From Nitrospinota bacterium (GTDB lineage Bacteria; UBA8248; JACPRG01): a DNA stretch of 18,693 nt. A program made the position numbers and the translations under genes. The notes beneath the pieces were generated by a model, which had not been told where the DNA came from, did not search any database, and was given only the letters and a program-made list of their open reading frames with translations. Positions 6,586 to 14,575 of this stretch are shown here, one piece after another (position 1 is the stretch's first letter; each line of letters opens with the position of its first letter). The DNA lies in assembly GCA_030740135.1 (NCBI GenBank), contig JASLXW010000018.1:1-18693 (forward strand), read 5' to 3'.

Positions 6586-7749
6586 TTACACCCGGGCGTG
6601 CGGGTCGAAGAGTTTGCGGTGCTCGTCCTGGGCGAAGCGGTCCGTCATCCCGGCGATGTAATCGCAGATCACGCGCTCGGGGACCCCCGCCCGGCACTTC
6701 TCGTAGATCCGGGGGGGAAGCTGCTCCTGCCGGTGCAGGTAGGCCCCGAAGAGGTCGGTGAGGATGCGATCGGTCTTGTCCTCCATCCGGACGACCCGGT
6801 AGTTGCGGTACATCCGCCGGAAGAGAAAATCCTTGAGGCGCTTCTTTTTCTTCTCCATCTCCGGGCTGAAGCAGACCAGGGGCTCCCGGCAGGCCCGGAC
6901 GTCCTCCGGCGTCTCGATCCCTAGCCGCCGGAGGCGGGCGGCGGTGTGCTCGATGACGTCGGTCACGAACCGGTTGATGATCCCCCGGATCGTCTGGTGC
7001 TTAAGGACGCGCATCGACGAATCCGGATGCCCCCGCCGGACGGAGTGAAAGGTCTCCCGCCACAGGTCCACCTCCTCCAGGTCCTCCGGGCGCAGGAGCT
7101 CGGAGGTCAGCCCGTCGTCGATGTCGTGGTTGTTGTAGGCGATCTCGTCCGAGAGGTCGGCGATCCGGGCCTCCAGGCTGGAGGAGAGGTCCGGATCAAG
7201 CTCCGGATGAAGCTCCCGCGCCCCGGGGGTGTCGGACGGGGAGTTGTGCTTCAGGATCCCCTCCCGGGTTTCCCAGGTCAGGTTCAGCCCCGGAAAATCC
7301 GGATACCGGTCTTCCAACAGCTCCACGACGCGGAGCCCCTGGAGGTTGTGCTCGAAGCCGCCGTGATCGCCCATGATCCGGTCCAGGACGGACTCGCCCG
7401 AATGGCCGAAGGGCGGATGGCCCAGGTCGTGCGCCAGGGCGATGGCCTCGGCCAGGTCCTCGTTCAGGCGCAGCGCGCGGGCGATCACCCGCGCCAGGGA
7501 AACGGCCTCCAGGGTGTGCGTCAGGCGGGTGCGGTAGTGATCCCCCTCGTGGTAGACGAACACCTGCGTCTTGTACTCGAGGCGTCTGAAGGCGCGGGAG
7601 TGGATAATCCGGTCCCGGTCGCGCTGGAAGGCCGTCCGGAAGGGGTGCTCCTCCTCGGGGTGTTTTCGCCCCTGGGATTCGCCCGAGCGGGTGGCGTACG
7701 GGGCCAGCGTCTCCGCCTCCAACGCCTCCATGTCCTTGCGCGTCACCAT
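6586..7749 (-). CDS. dgt: dGTPase-family HD phosphohydrolase
   Basis: A 387-aa protein of the deoxyguanosinetriphosphate triphosphohydrolase-like HD family. These enzymes cut dNTPs to the nucleoside and tripolyphosphate and help control dNTP pools. The family pattern is complete: SRAFRRLEYKTQVF (51-64), RTRLTHTLEA (73-82) with metal ligand His78, AIALAHDLGHPPFGHSGE (102-119) with His107-Asp108, and IADLSDEIAYNNHDIDDGL (196-214) with Asp201. The C-terminal helical part (about 250-387) has the usual length for the shorter type of dGTPase-like protein. The ATG at 7747-7749 starts it. It is 127 nt from the preceding alkA-like gene, so it may share that operon or have its own promoter. The true nucleotide preference is unknown. 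Confidence 0.92.
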   Translation of the reverse strand: MVTRKDMEALEAETLAPYATRSGESQGRKHPEEEHPFRTAFQRDRDRIIHSRAFRRLEYKTQVFVYHEGDHYRTRLTHTLEAVSLARVIARALRLNEDLAEAIALAHDLGHPPFGHSGESVLDRIMGDHGGFEHNLQGLRVVELLEDRYPDFPGLNLTWETREGILKHNSPSDTPGARELHPELDPDLSSSLEARIADLSDEIAYNNHDIDDGLTSELLRPEDLEEVDLWRETFHSVRRGHPDSSMRVLKHQTIRGIINRFVTDVIEHTAARLRRLGIETPEDVRACREPLVCFSPEMEKKKKRLKDFLFRRMYRNYRVVRMEDKTDRILTDLFGAYLHRQEQLPPRIYEKCRAGVPERVICDYIAGMTDRFAQDEHRKLFDPHARV

Positions 7750-7804
7750 TCGGCCGTTCTCCGGAAATACGGATGACCGGACAAAACCCTCACATGCTCA
7801 TCCC

Positions 7805-7835
7805 GGGCGGGGGGGGGCGGGGGCCGGCCCCCCCC
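7805..7835. other. G-tract cluster and GC palindrome upstream of dgt
   Basis: The + strand has runs of three, nine and five G at 7805-7823 separated by single C bases. They overlap a perfect 14-bp palindrome gggggccggccccc (7819-7832). The G-runs could form a quadruplex on the + strand. No T-run follows on the minus strand, so it is not a standard terminator for the alkA-like gene. Confidence 0.35.
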
Positions 7836-7876
7836 GGAAGTTTGATCCGGCTTGGATATCCGCGGACCGGATGATT

Positions 7877-8860
7877 CTATCCCGCCGGGCCGCCTATCGC
7901 ATCCCCCCCCACCCCCGTCCGCTTGGCGTGAAAGAGATACGTCATCGCGTACGGGGCGAACCGTCCCCAGCGCTCGGCGACCTTTCGGGCGGCGTCCCCT
8001 TGGGCCTTGGGCGAGCGGGCGGAGGCGATCCCGCCCCCGTAGAATTCCGCGATGATCTTTCGGACCCCCAGGTCCTCCGCCGGGAAGGCGTCCAGCCGTC
8101 CGGCCCCGCGCAGGAGCGCCGTCTCCGCCGTCCAGCGGCCGATCCCTTTGAGGCGGGTCAGCCGCTCGACGGCCTCGGGCGTCGGCAGCCTCACGACGCC
8201 GTCCATCTCCCCGGAGGCGAAGGCCCCGGCCAGGCCGATGAGGGTCCGCGCCTTCGCGCCGCTGAACTTCATCTTCCGGAAGCGGGTCTCGGTCGCGCGG
8301 ACCATGGCCGCGGGCGACGGGAAGGCGTAGTGCGCCGCTCCGTCCACGACCAGCTTCTTCCCGTAGGCCCGCACCGCGCGCGCCCGGACGGTCCCGGCAA
8401 AGGCGAGGTTCACCTGCTGGGCCGTCACCGCCGTCACCAGGGCCTCGAAGAGCGTGGGCACGCGGGCCAGCCGAAGCCCCCGAAACTTCCGGACAACGGG
8501 GCGTAGCACCGGGTCCTTCGCCGCGACGCGTCCGAAGGCTTCCAGGTCATCGTCCACCGCAAGGATGTGGAAGAGGGTCTTCCGCAATCCGGCGAGGACT
8601 TTCCGGTCCCGGGCGGCCGGATGGATCTCGATGCCGAGGCGCGGGCGTTCCGGGTCCGAGCCCCCGGAGCGGACGCGCAGCCGGTAAAGCCCTCCGTCCT
8701 CTCCCTCCAGAACCCGCTCGAAGACCTCTCCATCATACCGGTTGACGGCCTCGTCGGACGAGACGGTGAACCGGACGACGGTGGCGTCCAGGTCGAGGGG
8801 AACGCCCGGCCGCCAGACGGTTCGTGTCGCATCGCTCCGGCCGACGCCGCGATCCGTCAT
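7877..8860 (-). CDS. alkA: AlkA-type DNA-3-methyladenine glycosylase II
   Basis: A 327-aa HhH-GPD base-excision repair glycosylase, expected to remove alkylated bases such as 3-methyladenine. The N-terminal domain (about 1-130) resembles the AlkA N-domain; the TVTAQQVNLA-like segment at 144-153 begins the helical core. The helix-hairpin-helix motif LKGIGRWTAE lies at 237-246, followed by the catalytic aspartate in FPAEDLGVRK (Asp263). Length is somewhat above E. coli AlkA (282 aa) because of the longer N-terminal region. The ATG at 8860 overlaps the permease stop codon as ATGA, indicating translational coupling to an ABC exporter. The protein is intact, and no partner Ada regulator is seen. 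Confidence 0.88.
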   Translation of the reverse strand: MTDRGVGRSDATRTVWRPGVPLDLDATVVRFTVSSDEAVNRYDGEVFERVLEGEDGGLYRLRVRSGGSDPERPRLGIEIHPAARDRKVLAGLRKTLFHILAVDDDLEAFGRVAAKDPVLRPVVRKFRGLRLARVPTLFEALVTAVTAQQVNLAFAGTVRARAVRAYGKKLVVDGAAHYAFPSPAAMVRATETRFRKMKFSGAKARTLIGLAGAFASGEMDGVVRLPTPEAVERLTRLKGIGRWTAETALLRGAGRLDAFPAEDLGVRKIIAEFYGGGIASARSPKAQGDAARKVAERWGRFAPYAMTYLFHAKRTGVGGDAIGGPAG

Positions 8861-9639
8861 TTGACGATTCGCCCGCGGATCATCCGGACCGCCGCCGGGA
8901 TCAGGATCACCGCCGCGACGGCGAGCCAGGCCATCGCCCTCGGCGCCGTCCAGAAAAACCGTCCCTCGTTGAGGGCGCGCGCGCCCTCCACCGCGTGGGT
9001 CAGCGGAAGGAGCCACGTGAACGCGCCGAAGGCCGCGCCGACGCCTTCGCGGGGAAAGAAGATCCCCGAGAGGAAGATCATCGGCGTGACGACGATCGTG
9101 AAGTGGTAGTTGAAAAAGAAATAAGAGGGAGAGAGGGACGTGGCCATCATCCCCAGGGCGGAGAAGACCAGGCCGGTCAGGAACATGAGCGGAAGGATCC
9201 AAAGGAACAGCGGCGAGCCGATGAGGCCGAAGACCGCCATGACGATCAGCATCGTGAAGGCGCTCATGACGGCGCGGCATCCGCCCCACAGGATGTCGCC
9301 CAGGACCACGTCCGCCACCGAGCAGGGCGTGGCCAGGACGGCGTCGTACGTCTTCTGCTCGTTCATCCGGGTGAACGCGCCGTAGGTGCACTCCATGGAC
9401 GAGGACCACATGGCAGAGGACGCCACCAGACCGGGGGCGATGAACTGGAGGTACGAGGCGTCCCCGCCGAGCCGGACGTAGGCGCCCACGCCGATCCCCA
9501 TCCCCAGGAGGTAGATGAGGTGCTCGCCGACGTTCGCCACCATGGCCGCCAGGTAGTACCCCCGGAAGGAGTCCAGGTTCCGCCGCCAGACGCGGAACAC
9601 GCCCATCGAGACGTCGGGAAGGAGAGAGGCCCCGTTCAC
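8857..9639 (-). CDS. ABC-2 type (NodJ-like) transport permease
   Basis: A 260-aa integral membrane subunit of an ABC exporter. About six hydrophobic segments alternate with short loops, for example YYLAAMVANVGEHLIYLLGM near the N-terminus, LFLWILPLMFLTGLVFSALG in the middle, and MAWLAVAAVILIPAAV at the end. The segment TPMIFLSGIFFP is typical of ABC-2/NodJ permeases. The start is the GTG at 9637-9639, which overlaps the ATPase stop (GTGA). The gene ends in an ATGA overlap with the alkA-like gene. NodIJ-like pairs export lipo-oligosaccharides, polyketides or drugs; the substrate here is unknown. Confidence 0.88.
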   Translation of the reverse strand: MNGASLLPDVSMGVFRVWRRNLDSFRGYYLAAMVANVGEHLIYLLGMGIGVGAYVRLGGDASYLQFIAPGLVASSAMWSSSMECTYGAFTRMNEQKTYDAVLATPCSVADVVLGDILWGGCRAVMSAFTMLIVMAVFGLIGSPLFLWILPLMFLTGLVFSALGMMATSLSPSYFFFNYHFTIVVTPMIFLSGIFFPREGVGAAFGAFTWLLPLTHAVEGARALNEGRFFWTAPRAMAWLAVAAVILIPAAVRMIRGRIVK

Positions 9640-10568
9640 TCCCGCAGCTCCCGGCCCGTCAGCTTCAGGAACAGGTCCTCCAGCGAGGCCGGCCGGTAGA
9701 GCAGCCGCCGGAAGCCCGCCGCCTTCAGCCGGCCCATGATCTCGAGCGCGCGCTCGGTGTAAAGGTACAGCGTGTCCCCGGACCGCTCGCGCTTGAAATC
9801 GTTGCCGGTGACGGCCGCCAGGACACGGTCCTCCTCCGCCTCCTCCACCCGCAGCTCGACCACCTCCCGGCCGACTTCCCGATCGACCAGCTCCCCCGGG
9901 TTGCCTTCGACCAAGACCTTTCCCTGATCCATCACGACGATCCGGTCGCAGAGCTGGGCGGCTTCTTCCATGTAGTGCGTCGTCAGGAGGAGGGTGACCC
10001 CCTCGCATTTCAATCGCCGGAGGCGCTGCCAGATGAGGTGGCGGGCCTGCGGGTCGAGACCGGTCGTGGGCTCGTCCAGGATCAGGAGCTTCGGTTCGTG
10101 GACAAGCGCCCGGGCGATGAGGAGACGCCGCTTCATCCCGCCCGAAAGGACGTCCACCCCGGCGTTCGCCCGGCCCGCCAGCTCGAGGGTCTCGAGGAGA
10201 CGGTCGGCCCGCTCCGCGGCCACGGCCCGGGGAAGGCCGAAGTACCGGGCATAGGTCAGCAGATTCCGCCGGACCGGAAGGTCCGGGTCCAGGTTGGTCT
10301 CCTGGGGGACGACGCCGAGCTGCTGCTTGATCGCCCTCGCCGACGTTCGGACGTCCATCCCCAGGACGCGCAACGTCCCCTCCGTCACCGGCGAGGCGCA
10401 ATGGATCATCTTCAGCGTCGAGGTCTTCCCGGCGCCGTTGGGGCCGAGGAAGCCGAAGCACTCCCCCGGCCGGACCTCGAACCCGATCCGGTCCACGGCG
10501 GTCAAATCGCCGAACCGCTTCACGAGGTCTTTCGCCTCGACGACGGCGCTGGAGTGGGCGTTCATCAT
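9636..10568 (-). CDS. ABC transporter ATP-binding protein (NodI/DrrA-like)
   Basis: A 310-aa ATPase of an ABC-2 exporter. All nucleotide-binding motifs are intact: Walker A GPNGAGKT (42-49), Q-loop Gln89 (VVPQET), signature LSGGM (141-145), Walker B LLILDEPT (161-168), and switch His198 (TTHYMEEA). The C-terminal extension after about residue 220 is the accessory domain common in DrrA/NodI types. The start is one of two adjacent ATGs at 10568/10565. No Shine-Dalgarno precedes it, and the T-run of a terminator ends only 9 nt upstream. It is coupled to the permease by a GTGA overlap. Confidence 0.92.
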   Translation of the reverse strand: MMNAHSSAVVEAKDLVKRFGDLTAVDRIGFEVRPGECFGFLGPNGAGKTSTLKMIHCASPVTEGTLRVLGMDVRTSARAIKQQLGVVPQETNLDPDLPVRRNLLTYARYFGLPRAVAAERADRLLETLELAGRANAGVDVLSGGMKRRLLIARALVHEPKLLILDEPTTGLDPQARHLIWQRLRRLKCEGVTLLLTTHYMEEAAQLCDRIVVMDQGKVLVEGNPGELVDREVGREVVELRVEEAEEDRVLAAVTGNDFKRERSGDTLYLYTERALEIMGRLKAAGFRRLLYRPASLEDLFLKLTGRELRE

Positions 10569-10577
10569 GGCAGGACG

Positions 10578-10618
10578 AAAAAAAGGCCCGCAGGACAACG
10601 CGATGCGTCCTTCGGGCC
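10578..10618 (-). terminator. Terminator after the fmdB-like gene, abutting the ABC operon
   Basis: On the minus strand, arms at 10613-10618 / 10585-10590 (ggcccg / cgggcc) and 10607-10611 / 10592-10596 (aggac / gtcct) pair with one mismatch between them. The loop is about 10 nt, and seven T follow (10584-10578). It sits downstream of the fmdB-like gene and 9 nt before the ATPase start codon. That leaves no room for an ordinary promoter in between, so it may act as an attenuator for the ABC-alkA genes. Confidence 0.85.
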
Positions 10619-10737
10619 ACGTGAACGGGGCAGGCGGGCTTCCGGCCCGCCGGGCGATGACGCCACAAGCCGCCGGGTCGAATCGCCGCCCCGGCGAACA
10701 AGCGCGGAAGGTTGTAGACGGCTGGCCGAAGCGGCCC
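10619..10737. other. 3' untranslated region of the fmdB-like gene
   Basis: No gene is seen. A GC-rich imperfect hairpin (ggcgggc ... gcccgcc, about 10630-10650) is present. A tRNA-like T-loop string (gggtcgaatcg) near 10676 lacks the rest of a cloverleaf. Confidence 0.3.
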
Positions 10738-10980
10738 CTAGCCGCAGCCGCAGAACCCCCCGCAGCAGCCCCCGCCGCCTCCGGCCGGCTTGCCGGGGGC
10801 CGTGGAGATGGGGACGTAATCCGATTTCACGGCGAAGCTGGAGAACTTTTTGGCTACCGAGGCCGAGTCGCAGGACGGGCAGGTGACCGCTTCCCCGGCG
10901 CCGTTTCCCTCCGGGGCGCCCATGATCAGCTTCTCGAACTCCGCCTCGCAATCGGCGCACGCATATTCGTAGATGGGCAT
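10738..10980 (-). CDS. FmdB-family zinc ribbon protein
   Basis: An 80-aa protein. Residues 1-45 are the FmdB/CxxC_CxxC_SSSS domain: MPIYEYACADCEAEFEKL with Cys8/Cys11, then VTCPSCDSASVAKKFSSFAV with Cys34/Cys37, four ligands for one zinc. The C-terminus is a Gly/Cys tail (GGGGGCCGGFCGCG), a feature seen in many members of the family. The family was named for a putative regulator of formamidase/amidase genes in methylotrophs; its real function is mostly unknown. It starts 9 nt after the transaldolase stop, so the two form one operon, which ends at the terminator at 10578-10618. Confidence 0.87.
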   Translation of the reverse strand: MPIYEYACADCEAEFEKLIMGAPEGNGAGEAVTCPSCDSASVAKKFSSFAVKSDYVPISTAPGKPAGGGGGCCGGFCGCG

Positions 10981-10989
10981 ATCGCTTCC

Positions 10990-11664
10990 TTAACGTTCTT
11001 CCGCCTCTTCCGTCATGAAGTTGCGGTTCGCCGCCTTCCAGTCCGCCAGGAATTTTTTGAGTCCCTTGTCTGTCAGGGGATGGTGGAGCAACTGCTTCAG
11101 GACGGCGAAGGGCAATGTCACCACGTCGGCGCCGGCCAGGGCGGCCTGCAGGACGTGGATGGGGTTCCGGACGCTAGCGACGAGGACCTTGGTCTCGAAG
11201 TCGTAGTTGTCGTAGATGGCGAGGATCTCCTCGACCATCTCCATGCCTGAGTGGCTGATGTCGTCCAGTCGGCCGACGAAGGGGCTGATGTACGCCGCCC
11301 CCGCTTTGGCTGCCAGGAGGGCCTGGTTGGCCGAGAAGCACAGCGTGACGTTGACCGGGATCTCCTCATCGCTGAACCTTCGCGTGACCTTGAGTCCCGG
11401 CGGGCCCAGGGGGACTTTGACCACGATGTTGTCGGCGATCCGGAACAGGTCGCGCCCCTCGACGAGCATCCCCTCGAAGTCCTCGCTCAGGACCTCGGCG
11501 CTCACCGGCCCCTCGCACACCGCGCAGACCTCCTCCAGGGCCTTCCGGTAGTCCTTGCCCTCTCGGGCGATGAGGCTGGGGTTCGTCGTCACGCCGTCGA
11601 TCAGCCCCAGGTCCACGCCTTCGCTGATTTCCTCGACGTCCGCCGTGTCCAGGAAGAATTTCAT
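10990..11664 (-). CDS. tal: Transaldolase, TalC/FSA-like subfamily
   Basis: A 224-aa protein of the short (subfamily 3) transaldolase / fructose-6-phosphate aldolase group, a decameric TIM barrel of the pentose phosphate pathway. It starts [13 protein letters not shown], then [17 protein letters not shown] (23-39). The Schiff-base lysine is Lys83 in [32 protein letters not shown] and [11 protein letters not shown] follow, all family hallmarks. The ATG at 11664 has GGAG 7 nt upstream. A TATATT box at 11739-11744 could be the -10 of its own promoter, but I see no good -35. Whether it is a true transaldolase or an F6P aldolase cannot be decided by eye. Confidence 0.92.
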   Translation of the reverse strand: MKFFLDTADVEEISEGVDLGLIDGVTTNPSLIAREGKDYRKALEEVCAVCEGPVSAEVLSEDFEGMLVEGRDLFRIADNIVVKVPLGPPGLKVTRRFSDEEIPVNVTLCFSANQALLAAKAGAAYISPFVGRLDDISHSGMEMVEEILAIYDNYDFETKVLVASVRNPIHVLQAALAGADVVTLPFAVLKQLLHHPLTDKGLKKFLADWKAANRNFMTEEAEER

Positions 11665-11832
11665 GCGCTTTCTCCAGTATTTCGATGGAATGGGTTTCAG
11701 TCGCCTCCGCCGCCCATGCCGGCGGTCCCACGCTGTTCAATATACACCCACCGAGCGGGATCGCGGAAGACGTCGCCCGGATTGGAATCGGGCCGCCGGG
11801 CGCCGGCGCCGTGATGCGGCCGGGACCGGCGA

Positions 11833-13260
11833 TTATCTCCGCTTCGGCCGATAAACGTGCGTGCTCGTGCCGAAGAAGACGTCGGCGGATTCCATGAGGG
11901 TCTCCGAGAGCGTGGGGTGCGGATGAATGCTCAGGCCCACGTCCGCCGCCAGGGCGGCCATCTCCACCGCCAGGACGCCCTCGGCGATCAACTCCCCCGC
12001 GCCGCTCCCGCAGATGCCGACGCCCAGGACCCGCTCCGTCTCGGGGTCGATGACAAGCTTCGTGACGCCGTCGCTCTGTCCCAGGGTCTGGGCCCTGCCC
12101 GAAGCCGCCCAGGGGAAGCGGGCCACTTTAACGGGGATCTTCTCCGCCTTGGCCGCGGTCTCGGTGAGGCCGCACCAGGCGATCTCCGGGTTGGTGAAGA
12201 CCACGGCGGGAATGGCGGCCGGCTCGAAGGCCGCCTTTGCGCCCGCGATCGCCTCCGCCGCCACCCGGCCTTCGTGCGTGGCCTTGTGCGCGAGCATGGG
12301 CTCGCCCGCCACGTCGCCGATGGCGAAGATGTTGCCTTCCGCCGTCCGCCGCTGGGCGTCCGTTTTGATGAATCCCTTCTCGTCGATCTCGACCTTCGTG
12401 TTCTCCAGCCCCAACCCGCCCGAATTGGGCTTGCGCCCCACGGCGACCAGGATTTTTTCGAACACCGCCTCCGCCGGCCCCGAGCCTTCGCCCTCGATCC
12501 GGGCCTGAATGCCGCCCTTCACCGCTTTCATCTCGGCGACCTTCGTGTTGAGCAGGACGGCGTGAAGGGTTTTCCCCAGCCGCTTGGCGAGGATGTTGAC
12601 CATGTCCCGGTCGGCCCCGGGCAGCAGGCCTCCGGTCATCTCGACGACCGTCACCCGGGCGCCCAGGGCGGCGTACACGCTGCCCAGCTCGAGGCCGATG
12701 TATCCCCCGCCGACGACCAGGAGGGACTCGGGGGCGTCTTTCAGCGCCAGCGCGGAGGTCGAATCCATGAGCCGGTCCGATTCCAGCGAAAGGCCCGGAG
12801 GGATGAAGGGCCGGGAGCCGGCGGCGACGACGGCGCGCTCGAAAGGAATGTCCTCTTGGCCGCCTGCGGACCGCTCGACCCGCAGCGTCCGGGCGTCGAG
12901 GAATTTCCCCCGGCCCCGGACGAAGCGGACGCCCCGGGCCTTGGAGAGCTGCCCCACGCCCGCGGTCAGCTTCGTCACGATGTCCTCTTTCCAGGCGCGC
13001 ATCCTGTTCAGGTCGATCTTGGGGTCCGGGAACTCGACGCCCCACGCGGCGGCCTCGCGGGATTCGGCGATCACCTTGGCCACGTGGAGCAAAGCCTTGG
13101 ACGGGATGCAGCCCCGGTACAGGCAAACGCCCCCCGGGTTCTCGCCCTCATCGATAAGGGCCACCCGCTTGCCGAGGTCCGCGGCCCGGAACGCCGCCGC
13201 GTACCCGCCCGGTCCGCCTCCGAGGACGGCCACTTCTGTCGCGCCGGATTCTTCGCTCAT
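11833..13260 (-). CDS. lpdA: Dihydrolipoyl dehydrogenase (E3)
   Basis: A 475-aa FAD/NAD flavoenzyme that reoxidises dihydrolipoyl groups of the pyruvate dehydrogenase complex. The FAD fold starts at AVLGGGPGGYAAAFRA (11-26). The redox disulfide lies in GGVCLYRGCIPSK (Cys46/Cys51). The NAD-binding GxGxxG segment is LLVVGGGYIGLELGSVYAAL near 180. The C-terminal active-site segment is HPHPTLSET, with His448 and Glu453 as the expected dyad. Tyr48 stands where Asn is usual between the two Cys, a common minor variant. It starts 7 nt after the E2 stop codon, with the end of E2 (ggaaggg) as a likely ribosome site, so it is the third gene of the aceEF-lpd operon. Confidence 0.95.
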   Translation of the reverse strand: MSEESGATEVAVLGGGPGGYAAAFRAADLGKRVALIDEGENPGGVCLYRGCIPSKALLHVAKVIAESREAAAWGVEFPDPKIDLNRMRAWKEDIVTKLTAGVGQLSKARGVRFVRGRGKFLDARTLRVERSAGGQEDIPFERAVVAAGSRPFIPPGLSLESDRLMDSTSALALKDAPESLLVVGGGYIGLELGSVYAALGARVTVVEMTGGLLPGADRDMVNILAKRLGKTLHAVLLNTKVAEMKAVKGGIQARIEGEGSGPAEAVFEKILVAVGRKPNSGGLGLENTKVEIDEKGFIKTDAQRRTAEGNIFAIGDVAGEPMLAHKATHEGRVAAEAIAGAKAAFEPAAIPAVVFTNPEIAWCGLTETAAKAEKIPVKVARFPWAASGRAQTLGQSDGVTKLVIDPETERVLGVGICGSGAGELIAEGVLAVEMAALAADVGLSIHPHPTLSETLMESADVFFGTSTHVYRPKRR

Positions 13261-13267
13261 GTAGGGA

Positions 13268-14560
13268 TTACCCTTCCAGGAAGGCCAGGAAGGGGTTCTC
13301 CAGGGCCTCGGCCAGCCACCGCAGGAAGCGCGCGGCGTCGGCCCCGTCGATCAGGCGGTGGTCGTAGGACAGGGACAGGGGGAGCATGAGACGCGGCTGG
13401 AATTCCCCGTCGACGTGGACGGGCTCGAAGACGCCGCGGGAGACCCCCAGGATGGCGACCTCGGGCGCGTTGATGATCGGCGTGAAGTGCGTCCCCCCGA
13501 CCCCGCCCAGGTTGGTGATGGTCATCGAGCCGCCCCGCATTTCGTCGATGGACAGCTTCCCTTCTCTGGCCTTCCCGGCGGCCTCGCTCAGTTCGACGGA
13601 AAGCCGGATGATGTTCTTCCGGTCCACGTCCCGGATGACCGGCACCAGCAGGCCCCGCTCGGTATCGACCGCGACGCCGATGTGGACGTATTCCTTGTAG
13701 ATCACGGCTTCGTTGGCGGTGTCCACGCTGGCGTTGAACTGGGGAAAGACCTTCAGGGCCGAGGCGAGCAGCTTCAGGATGATTGCCGTGACCGTCAGCT
13801 TTCCGCCCGCGGCTTCGGCCTTCTTCCCGTAGCGTTTGCGCAGTTTTTCGAGCGCGGTGATGTCGGCCTTGTCGGACTGCGTCACGTGGGGGATCGTCGC
13901 CCATGCGCTCGACAGGTGCGCGGCCGTTGCCCGCCGGACGCCGGACATGGGCCTGCGCTCGACCTTTCCCCACTTCGTGAAATCCGGGAGCGGGACGGGG
14001 GGGACGGGGCCCGCCGCGCCCGTCGGGGCCGCGCCTTTTCCCTCAAGGGCCGATTTGGCGTGCGCCTTGACGTCTGCGATGGAGAGGCGGCCGCCGCGTC
14101 CGGTCCCTTTCACGGCCCGGAGGTCGACGCCGATCTCGCGCGCCAGACGCCGGATCGAGGGCGTCGCCGCGACGGAAACCCCCTCGTCATCGTCAGGGAG
14201 AGCGGGCGTTTCGGCGGCGGCTTCCGCTTCCGGCGGCGCCGCTTGAGGTTTGGCCGCCTCGGGGGGGTCGGGGGGGGAAGGCGCTTCCGGCGGCCCGGGC
14301 GGGGCCGCGTCCTTCGCCGCGCCGTCGGCCTCCACCGTCAAGATGAGCTGTCCCACGGCGGCTTTTTCGCCTTCATGGACGTGGACGGCGCTGACGATCC
14401 CGCTTACGGGCGAAGGCACTTCGATGGCGGCCTTGTCCGTCTCGAGCTCGACAACGGTCTGTTCTTTTTCGATCTTGTCCCCGGCGGACACCAGGACTTT
14501 CAGGACGTCGCCCGATTCGATGTTTTCGCCGAGACTGGGCAGCTTGAATTCCGTCGCCAT
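13268..14560 (-). CDS. aceF: Pyruvate dehydrogenase E2, dihydrolipoamide acetyltransferase
   Basis: A 430-aa E2 core protein that moves the acetyl group from E1 to CoA. Domains in order: one lipoyl domain (1-80) with the lipoylated Lys43 in ELETDKAAIEVPSP; an Ala/Pro-rich flexible linker (about 81-130); the E3-binding peripheral subunit domain (133-168, ATPSIRRLAREIGVDL ... GRGGRLSIADV); a second linker; and the acetyltransferase domain (about 195-430) with MSGVRRATAAHL, the segment SMTITNLGGVGG, and the catalytic DHRLIDGADAARFL (His401, Asp405). Only one lipoyl domain is present, against three in E. coli. It starts 15 nt after the E1 stop and ends 7 nt before E3. Confidence 0.95.
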   Translation of the reverse strand: MATEFKLPSLGENIESGDVLKVLVSAGDKIEKEQTVVELETDKAAIEVPSPVSGIVSAVHVHEGEKAAVGQLILTVEADGAAKDAAPPGPPEAPSPPDPPEAAKPQAAPPEAEAAAETPALPDDDEGVSVAATPSIRRLAREIGVDLRAVKGTGRGGRLSIADVKAHAKSALEGKGAAPTGAAGPVPPVPLPDFTKWGKVERRPMSGVRRATAAHLSSAWATIPHVTQSDKADITALEKLRKRYGKKAEAAGGKLTVTAIILKLLASALKVFPQFNASVDTANEAVIYKEYVHIGVAVDTERGLLVPVIRDVDRKNIIRLSVELSEAAGKAREGKLSIDEMRGGSMTITNLGGVGGTHFTPIINAPEVAILGVSRGVFEPVHVDGEFQPRLMLPLSLSYDHRLIDGADAARFLRWLAEALENPFLAFLEG

Positions 14561-14575
14561 GATGGGTTCCGGCCG

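Noticed and set aside
7877..9409. Apparent 510-residue glycosylase with a long N-terminal extension
   Set aside because: The extension is the permease gene read out of frame. The ATG at 8860 fits the AlkA family and gives an ATGA overlap.
10670..10700. tRNA-like T-loop string gggtcgaatcg
   Set aside because: There is no matching acceptor, D-arm or anticodon arm around it.
8857..10701. Apparent fusion of a long N-terminal region with the ABC permease
   Set aside because: The upstream part is the ATPase gene read in the wrong frame. The permease starts at GTG 9639 with a GTGA overlap.
11857..13389. Long + strand open frame
   Set aside because: It is antisense to lpdA and has no recognisable domain.
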